Shown here: positions 58,193 through 64,000 of the stretch, piece by piece
How positions within the stretch are numbered: position 1 is the stretch's first letter
How the letters are laid out: each line of letters starts with the position of its first letter
Assembly: GCA_034421295.1 (NCBI GenBank)
Contig: DAOUKM010000008.1
Location: 89,417-153,416, forward strand
Direction: 5' to 3'
Length of the DNA: 64,000 nucleotides
Origin: CAUZIR01 sp034421295
Lineage (GTDB): Bacteria > Chloroflexota > Dehalococcoidia > Lucifugimonadales > UBA2962
Made by a program: the position numbers and the translations under genes
Notes under the pieces: generated by a model
The model's input: only the letters and a program-made list of their open reading frames with translations
Database searches by the model: none
What the model was told of the DNA's origin: nothing

Positions 58193-60736
58193 ATGGTTAG
58201 CAGGACCGAACATGGACTGATCAAGCCGACCCAGTTGACCGAGGAGATGCGCACGTCATACCTCGACTACGCCATGAGCGTGATCGTGTCCAGGGCCCTG
58301 CCAGATGTGCGTGACGGCCTCAAGCCGGTACAGAGACGCATCCTTTACGGCATGCACGAACTGGGGATGCGTCCGAACACCGCCTACAAGAAAAGCGCCC
58401 GCCTCGTGGGCGAGGTCCTGGGTAAATATCACCCCCACGGAAACGATCCGATCTACGACGCCATGGTCCGCATGGCCCAGGACTTCTCGATGCGCCTGCA
58501 GCTCGTGGACGGACAGGGAAACTTCGGCAGCATCGACGATGATCCGCCGGCCGCCATGCGCTACACGGAGGCGCGCCTGTCCAGGGTCGCCGAGGAGATG
58601 CTCGCCAATCTCGACCAGGAGACGGTCGATTTCGCCGACAACTTCGACAATACCCTCCAGGAGCCCACCGTGCTTCCGGCCAGGCTTCCCAACCTGCTGG
58701 TGAACGGCGCCGCCGGAATTGCCGTGGGCATGGCTACGAACATCCCTCCCCACAACCCGGGTGAGATCTGCTCGGCGGTGGCGCGCCTCATCGACAATCC
58801 CGACCTTTCGATACCCGAGCTGATGAGATCGGTGAAGGGGCCGGACTTTCCCACCGGTGCATCGATCAAAGGCCGCCAGGGCACGATCAATGCCTATTCG
58901 ACCGGCAAGGGACAGATCGTCGTCAGGGCGAAGGCGGAGGTCGAGGAGACCAAGCGGGGCGGGCGGCTCCGCATCGTCGTAAGCGAACTGCCATACCAGG
59001 TCAACAAGGCCGCGCTGATCGAGAAGATAGCCGGCATGACCAAGTCCAAGAGGTTTGAGGGCATCACCGAGATCCGGGACGAGTCCGACCGCACCGGCAT
59101 GCGGATCGTCATGGAACTGCGAGCGGGCGCTCAGCCCCTGGTGATACTCAACAACCTTTACAAGTACACGGCGATGCAGTCGAGCTTTTCGGCCAACATG
59201 CTCGCCCTGGTCGACGGCACACCCAGGGTGCTGGACCTGAAGACCGCCCTGGTGGAGTTCATCAAGTTCAGAAGATCCGTGGTGCGGAGGCGCTCGGAGT
59301 TCGAGCTCAAGAAGGCAAGGGCGCGTGCGCACATACTTGAAGGGCTCAGGCTTGCCATCAACGACCTGGACGCGGTGATCGCGCTCATCCGTGGCTCGGA
59401 GAGTGCGGAGGCCGCCAAGCGAGGTCTGATGCAGAGGTTCTCGCTCAGCGATGTCCAGGCCCAGGCGATCCTCGACATGCAGCTGAGGCGGATCGCCGCC
59501 CTGGAGCGCCAGAAGATCGAGGACGAATACGCCGAGCTGACCAGACGCATAGCCGATCTTGAGGAACTGCTGGCCAATCCCGCAAGGGTCGACGCAGTCG
59601 TCAAGGACGAGACCCTGGAGGTTAAGAAGAAATACGGCGACAGGCGTCGGACCCAGATCGAGGCGGCGGTCGGCGATCTCAGCCGCGACGACCTTGAACC
59701 GCACGAGAGCGTGGTCGTCACCCTGAGCCAGGGAGGCTACATAAAGCGCATACCCGCCACCACCTACAGGAACCAGCACCGCGGAGGAAAAGGTGTGCTC
59801 AGCATGAAGACCAAGGAGGACGATCCCGTCCGAAACATCCTGGTCTGCGACACCCACGACACTCTGCTGTTTTTCACCGACCAGGGCCGGGTGCTGTCAA
59901 TAAAGACCTACGAGCTGAGGCCGGACACCAGTCGCAATACCCGAGGCGTGCCGGTCGTCAACGTGATCGCTCTGGCAGGCGACGAGAAGGTCAACTCCGT
60001 GGTCGCCGTCAGCGACTTCGATGTTGAGGATCGATACCTCGTCATGTCCACCAGACATGGCCAGATCAAGCGCGTTCCCCTGTCTGCGGTGTCCAACATC
60101 CGGAGGGCGGGCCTCAAGATCATGATCCTGCGAGGACCGGACGAACTGGTAACCGCGCGGCTGGCCAGGGAGACTGACGATATCGTGATGGTGAGCCAGC
60201 GTGGCATGTCGATACGGTTCGCCCTATCGGACGTTACGCCCAGGGGCCGGGTTGCCGGCGGCGTGAGAGGCATAGACATACGGCCGAAACGCGAAAAGGG
60301 CAAGAGGCCCGTGCGGGACCTGATCGTAGGAATGAGCGTGGTGGAGCCGGACAGCCAGAACAAGCTGTTCGTGATCAGCAAGAAAGGGTTCGGCAAACTT
60401 ACTGCGCTCAAGCACTACCGACGCCAGAGCCGCGGCGGCAGAGGCCTTAAGACCTTCAATATCACCTCGCGCACGGGACAGGTCGCAGCAGCCGAGGTCG
60501 TGACCGATAGCCTGGAAGTCTACGTGGTCTCAGAGCAGGCCCAGGTACTGCGCACAAACCTGTCGGAGATTTCGAGCCTGGGCAGGATCACCCAGGGCGT
60601 CACGATCTTTAAGCTGCCAAAGGGCGACGCAGTCTCTTCCATAGCCTGCTGCGGGTCCCTTTCGGACACGCCGATCATCGATGTGGCGGACCTGAACCTG
60701 AAGCTGGGGGGTAATGGCAAACAGCCGGGCAGGTAG
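58193..60736 (+). CDS. gyrA: DNA gyrase subunit A
   Basis: Type IIA topoisomerase subunit that cuts and rejoins DNA, 847 aa from ATG 58193 (GGAG six bases ahead; a TTG four codons upstream is less likely). The active tyrosine is Y124 in AAMRYTEARL. The C-terminal beta-pinwheel contains the GyrA box QHRGGKG, which separates gyrase from topoisomerase IV. The quinolone pocket reads HPHGNDPIYDA: the position of E. coli Ser83 is D85 and that of Asp82 is N84, while Asp87 is kept as D89. gyrB is not adjacent. Confidence 0.97.
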   Translation: MVSRTEHGLIKPTQLTEEMRTSYLDYAMSVIVSRALPDVRDGLKPVQRRILYGMHELGMRPNTAYKKSARLVGEVLGKYHPHGNDPIYDAMVRMAQDFSMRLQLVDGQGNFGSIDDDPPAAMRYTEARLSRVAEEMLANLDQETVDFADNFDNTLQEPTVLPARLPNLLVNGAAGIAVGMATNIPPHNPGEICSAVARLIDNPDLSIPELMRSVKGPDFPTGASIKGRQGTINAYSTGKGQIVVRAKAEVEETKRGGRLRIVVSELPYQVNKAALIEKIAGMTKSKRFEGITEIRDESDRTGMRIVMELRAGAQPLVILNNLYKYTAMQSSFSANMLALVDGTPRVLDLKTALVEFIKFRRSVVRRRSEFELKKARARAHILEGLRLAINDLDAVIALIRGSESAEAAKRGLMQRFSLSDVQAQAILDMQLRRIAALERQKIEDEYAELTRRIADLEELLANPARVDAVVKDETLEVKKKYGDRRRTQIEAAVGDLSRDDLEPHESVVVTLSQGGYIKRIPATTYRNQHRGGKGVLSMKTKEDDPVRNILVCDTHDTLLFFTDQGRVLSIKTYELRPDTSRNTRGVPVVNVIALAGDEKVNSVVAVSDFDVEDRYLVMSTRHGQIKRVPLSAVSNIRRAGLKIMILRGPDELVTARLARETDDIVMVSQRGMSIRFALSDVTPRGRVAGGVRGIDIRPKREKGKRPVRDLIVGMSVVEPDSQNKLFVISKKGFGKLTALKHYRRQSRGGRGLKTFNITSRTGQVAAAEVVTDSLEVYVVSEQAQVLRTNLSEISSLGRITQGVTIFKLPKGDAVSSIACCGSLSDTPIIDVADLNLKLGGNGKQPGR

Positions 60737-60947
60737 GTCACACCGCTGACCCCACAGCGGGCGGCAACCCTCTCTGCGAGGTCCCTGCTTATAGCCGCAG
60801 AGTGCGGCGAGCGCCGAGGTAACCACAGGCCAACCCAGGCGTTTTAGTAGATAAGCTGGCAAGAGACCTCCCGCCAGCTGCGCGGGCGAGGGTCACTCCC
60901 TCGCCCGCGCGATCATATGGCCCCCTGAGATTCGCCTAGAAACTCCG

Positions 60948-62288
60948 ATGCCACGGGTCCCGCACAGGCTGCTGGCCGCACTGTTACTTCTAGTGTCGTC
61001 GTGCGTGGGGGGATCCGTACCATCCACCTCCCCCACACCTGCGTCCGCCAAACCCACCCCGACGATACCGGCGGCGCTTGCGCCACCCACCGGCGACCGG
61101 TTGGCCCCGTCGGCCGGCGAACTCGGCAGGGAGGGATTCGAAACACTCTCCGAGCTCACGCAGGCGCACAGCCCCAGAGCCAGTGCGAGCGGGGAAGAGA
61201 GGGCCGCGGCGATATACATCGCCGCGCAACTTGAGGCGCTCGGGTATTCGGTCGAAATCGATCCCTTCACCGTGGAGCTACCCCGGACCGATCCGCCGGT
61301 CCTTAAGGTGGATCACCCACTCGCACAGCCCGTCGGTTCACTGGACGCCTGGGCGCTTCCACTGGAAAACTCCGGCCGGGGAGAGGCCACCGGTGCGCTG
61401 ATAGCCGTGGGCAAGGGTCTTTCGCACGAGGTGGCCCCCACCTCCCTGGCGGGTCGCATAGCACTGATCGAGAGGGGGACCATCACATTCCAGGAGAAGG
61501 TGAGCCGCGTGGCCGATGCAGGGGGCGTCGCGGCCGTCATCTACAACAACAGAGATGGGGCCTTTAACGGAAGGCTGACCGGACCGTCGAAAATACCCGC
61601 GGTGGCGATCAGCCGAGAGAGGGGCAAGGCGCTGCTGGGACTGCTTTCCTCAGGGAGCGTAGAGGCCACGGTGTCCGTCATCTTCGAGACGCGTGAGTCA
61701 GCGAACGTCGTGGCCGAACTGGCGGGCGCCGATCCGGAAGGCGGCGTGGTGGTGCTCGGCGGACACTACGACACGGTACCCGGCGTGCCTGGCGCCAACG
61801 ACAACGGCTCGGGTATAGCGGCCTTGCTGACCATAGCCAGGCAGGCGAGTCAAAGGACCTACCCCTTTTCGCTGCGCTTCATAGCCTTTGGCAGCGAGGA
61901 GATAGGGCTGCTCGGTAGCCAGAGATACGTTGATTCGCTGAGCCAGGGTGAACTGGCGGATATCGTCGCGATGTTCAATTTCGACGCACTGGGTACCGGT
62001 GACACTCTGGTCATGGTCGCGACGCCATGGCTTGGAGACCTGTTTGAGAGCGCTGCCGGCAAGGGGGATTCGAGAGTCCGACTGGAGCGAAGGGACGACC
62101 TGCGCGGAGGGTCGAGCGACCACGCTCCTTTCGAGGCTGCCGGGGTATCATTCGCCTTCATCTTCGCCGGCGACCTCTCGCGCATCCATACTCCCGAGGA
62201 TGTGCTGGAACACATTGATCCTCTGAGGATCGGCGAGGCGGCGGCCCTGGCGATCGCGACCCTCGATGCCCTGGCCGCCCCACCATGA
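60948..62288 (+). CDS. M28 family metallopeptidase lipoprotein with PA domain
   Basis: 446 aa. A lipoprotein signal peptide (LLAALLLLVSSC) is followed by a Pro/Thr/Ser linker. A protease-associated (PA) domain is inserted at about 125-235 (LAGRIALIERGTITFQEK, GGVAAVIYNNRDG). The zinc aminopeptidase domain has GGHYDTVPGVPGANDNGSG (H and D ligands plus bridging D), FGSEEIGLLGS (catalytic and ligand E), and IHTPEDV (last His). Likely an exported, membrane-tethered aminopeptidase for feeding on peptides. The ATG lies inside a stretch without a clear ribosome site. Stands alone. Confidence 0.93.
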   Translation: MPRVPHRLLAALLLLVSSCVGGSVPSTSPTPASAKPTPTIPAALAPPTGDRLAPSAGELGREGFETLSELTQAHSPRASASGEERAAAIYIAAQLEALGYSVEIDPFTVELPRTDPPVLKVDHPLAQPVGSLDAWALPLENSGRGEATGALIAVGKGLSHEVAPTSLAGRIALIERGTITFQEKVSRVADAGGVAAVIYNNRDGAFNGRLTGPSKIPAVAISRERGKALLGLLSSGSVEATVSVIFETRESANVVAELAGADPEGGVVVLGGHYDTVPGVPGANDNGSGIAALLTIARQASQRTYPFSLRFIAFGSEEIGLLGSQRYVDSLSQGELADIVAMFNFDALGTGDTLVMVATPWLGDLFESAAGKGDSRVRLERRDDLRGGSSDHAPFEAAGVSFAFIFAGDLSRIHTPEDVLEHIDPLRIGEAAALAIATLDALAAPP

Positions 62289-62696
62289 TCGTTGGGCCGG
62301 CGGCGATCATGAGCATAAGAGGGCACTCTGTCCGCGGCGAGGACCGGGAGATGGAGCGAGTCAGTGGCGGGCTTTCCTGCCCGAGGCAGGCCGTCTCCCG
62401 GGGAAGCCAGGGGGCTATGGGGCATCACCGCGAGGTCCGTACACGTCCCGGTGTGGCGCAGATCCTATAGGCCACTGATCGCGCAGTCGCACCGGGGCTT
62501 TGAGTCTGGTCACTGACTGCGCGGCCCGGGAGCCCGGGCGAGTCGGTCCAATCAGCGTGCGCGTGCTCACCGAGGGCGAACTCGCCCTGGCCTCCTGGGG
62601 ATACCACCGAGACCAAGGCCTCTGCCGGCGGCAGCGGGAGGCGCCATAGCACGCCGGGCGCTGGCCGCTCCGGGGCATGTTAACCTCAGAGCCGGA
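62289..62696. other. Gap before ffh with a strong inverted repeat
   Basis: 408 bases without a supportable gene. CGCGCAGTC (62480-62488) and GACTGCGCG (62515-62523) are perfect 9-bp reverse complements around 26 bases, the longest exact stem I found in an intergenic part of the window. No T-run follows. The SRP RNA core (GGAAGG with GAGCAG) that sometimes sits near ffh was looked for and not found. A weak TGTTAACCT (62678-62686) lies 10 bases before the ffh ATG. Confidence 0.4.
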
Positions 62697-64000
62697 ATGT
62701 TCGATTCGCTCTCCACCAAGCTGACAGAGGTCCTGGGGCGTCTGAACAACAAGGGGCGCCTCGGCGAAAAGGATGTCGACGCCGCCCTCCGAGAGATCCG
62801 GATGGCGCTGCTCGAGGCAGACGTCAACTTTCGGGTGGCGAGGGATCTCGTGGCTGCCATCAGGGTCCGGGCGCTCGAGGCAGACGTGCTAAGGAGCGTG
62901 GCGCCGGGCCAGCAGGTCATCAAGATCACCCAGGAGGAGCTGACCCGGATACTGGGCGGAGGAAGCAAGGGCCTGGAGCCGGCCCGCACAACACCGGGGA
63001 AGGTTCTGGTGGTCGGCCTGAACGGCTCCGGCAAGACCACGACCGCAGCAAAGCTCGCAAGAAGCCTCAGGCGTTCCGGACAGCACCCCCTGCTGGTGGC
63101 CTGCGACCTGGCTCGACCCGCCGCCATAGACCAGCTCGAGATACTCGGCGGTCAGATCAACGTGCCCGTGTACGTGGACCGCGCCGGCGCCTCGCCGGTA
63201 AATGTTGCGCGCGACGGGGTCGGGGAAGCGGCCAGGCTCGGGGCCACCTGGGCCGTCGTGGACACCGCCGGACGGCTGCAGGTCGACGATCAGCTGATGG
63301 ACGAGCTTGGCCGGGTCAGCGACGCGGTCAAGCCGGACGAAACGCTACTGGTATTGGACGCTATGACCGGCCAGGAGTCGGTCAACGTAGCCGAAGCTTT
63401 TGCCGAGCGCATCCAGGTGACGGGGCTTGCCCTCACCAAGCTCGATGGCGACGCCAGGGGCGGTGCGGCGCTATCGATCACCTCCGTTACCGGCATACCC
63501 GTCAAGTACGTGGGCACGGGGGAGGGCACAGACGCCCTCGAGCAATTCCACCCGGATCGACTGGCATCCCGCATCCTGGGCATGGGGGACGTGGTTTCCC
63601 TGGTCGAGCGGGCACAGCAGAGCTTCGATGCAGAGCAGGCCCGAAACATGGAGCGCAAGATGCGCCGGGCCACTTTCGACCTCGAGGACTTCCTGGGCCA
63701 GCTGCAGAGCCTGCGCAACATGGGGTCTCTTACGCAGATGATGGACATGTTGCCGGGCATGGGGGCCATGAAGGGGCGGCTGGCCGGTGCGGAGATTGAC
63801 GATTCGCACCTGACCAGAATAGAGGCGATCATCCGGTCGATGACACCGGGCGAGCGCCGGAGGCCTGAGACGATCAACGGTAGTCGGCGGCGGCGCATCG
63901 CCGCCGGCAGCGGCACAACCCCGCAGGACGTCAATCAGCTACTCAACCAGTTCCGCCAGACGCGCAAGATCATGAAGCAGATGTCTTCCGGGAAGGGTCT
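62697..64000 (+). CDS. ffh: Signal recognition particle protein Ffh, 3'-truncated by window edge
   Basis: SRP GTPase that binds signal sequences of nascent membrane proteins. 434 codons are visible from ATG 62697. The N domain (FDSLSTKLTEVLGRL, ALLEADVNFRVARDL) leads to the G domain with G1 GLNGSGKTT (107-115), DLARPAAIDQL, G3 DTAGRLQ, TKLDGDARGG and GTGEGTDALEQF. The methionine-rich M domain has begun (GSLTQMMDMLPGMGAM, TRKIMKQMSSG) when the window ends. The start may be near-leaderless if the -10-like element at 62678 is used. Confidence 0.96.
   Translation, partial: MFDSLSTKLTEVLGRLNNKGRLGEKDVDAALREIRMALLEADVNFRVARDLVAAIRVRALEADVLRSVAPGQQVIKITQEELTRILGGGSKGLEPARTTPGKVLVVGLNGSGKTTTAAKLARSLRRSGQHPLLVACDLARPAAIDQLEILGGQINVPVYVDRAGASPVNVARDGVGEAARLGATWAVVDTAGRLQVDDQLMDELGRVSDAVKPDETLLVLDAMTGQESVNVAEAFAERIQVTGLALTKLDGDARGGAALSITSVTGIPVKYVGTGEGTDALEQFHPDRLASRILGMGDVVSLVERAQQSFDAEQARNMERKMRRATFDLEDFLGQLQSLRNMGSLTQMMDMLPGMGAMKGRLAGAEIDDSHLTRIEAIIRSMTPGERRRPETINGSRRRRIAAGSGTTPQDVNQLLNQFRQTRKIMKQMSSGKG

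Noticed and set aside
58256..59857. 533-codon open frame antisense to gyrA
   Set aside because: Shadow of a high-GC conserved gene; the gyrA frame has all catalytic motifs.
62289..62696. SRP RNA upstream of ffh
   Set aside because: The conserved tetraloop and internal-loop core of domain IV were not found.

Overview
The window reads as a contiguous piece of a bacterial chromosome of roughly 60-65% G+C. Gene density is very high, many starts and stops overlap by 4 bases (ATGA, GTGA, TTGA), and TTG and GTG starts are common. The gene set is almost all housekeeping, with no phage or large mobile block. My best guess is a Chloroflexota bacterium of the Dehalococcoidia/SAR202 kind: the EF-P tip loop, the operon orders and the SDR, VOC, amidase and M16 accessory genes fit this, but no rRNA is present, so the placement is inference. 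A signal-peptide lipoprotein, a membrane-anchored surface protein and absence of outer-membrane genes agree with, but do not prove, a one-membrane envelope.

Layout. 1-9917 (mostly +): the 3' part of tyrS, a class V aminotransferase, divergent ftsH, an M16 peptidase pair, two SDR proteins, CvpA and an HNH nuclease. 9970-13131 (-): lysA-holB-mini PSP1 protein and a VOC gene. 13501-19945 (mostly +): alcohol dehydrogenase, flavin split-barrel protein (-), amidase, then tig-clpP-clpX. 19970-30801 (-): aminotransferase and formyltransferase, rhomboid, PHP, then a long block topA-xerC-aroQ-pepQ-efp-xseA-xseB-PHP. 30802-35225: the loosest part, with an IS630 remnant, an orphan iron-type binding lipoprotein with an alanine-rich stalk, a membrane-anchored protein and two tRNA-Ser genes. 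35394-41543 (-): aspS, lrp, a B-box membrane protein, plsY, PHP and rny. 41685-49901 (+): MFS, purF-purM-purH, a glycosyltransferase and an NAD salvage pair. 49909-54285 (-): tilS, a CorC-type protein, recX, recA. 54421-57157: a lower-GC insert carrying an AbiE-type toxin-antitoxin pair. 57158-64000 (+): a C26 hydrolase, gyrA, an M28 peptidase and the 5' part of ffh.

Functionally the window covers translation (tyrS, aspS, efp, tilS, tRNA-Ser), protein quality control (ftsH, tig, clpPX, M16, rhomboid), DNA upkeep (holB, topA, gyrA, xerC, xseAB, recA, recX), RNA turnover (rny, PHP nucleases) and synthesis of purines, lysine, shikimate and NAD. The most interesting signals are: an aspartyl-tRNA synthetase carrying both hallmark residues of the non-discriminating type and an apparent CTG start; an EF-P whose tip loop lacks the usual modifiable lysine or arginine; the stalked iron-binding lipoprotein behind a perfect 10-bp dyad; the AbiE pair with a dyad over its own -10 box; short coupled leader frames before purF and an amidase gene; a GyrA with an unusual quinolone pocket; and a repeated extended -10 promoter (TGn-TAnnnT) used by many genes here.
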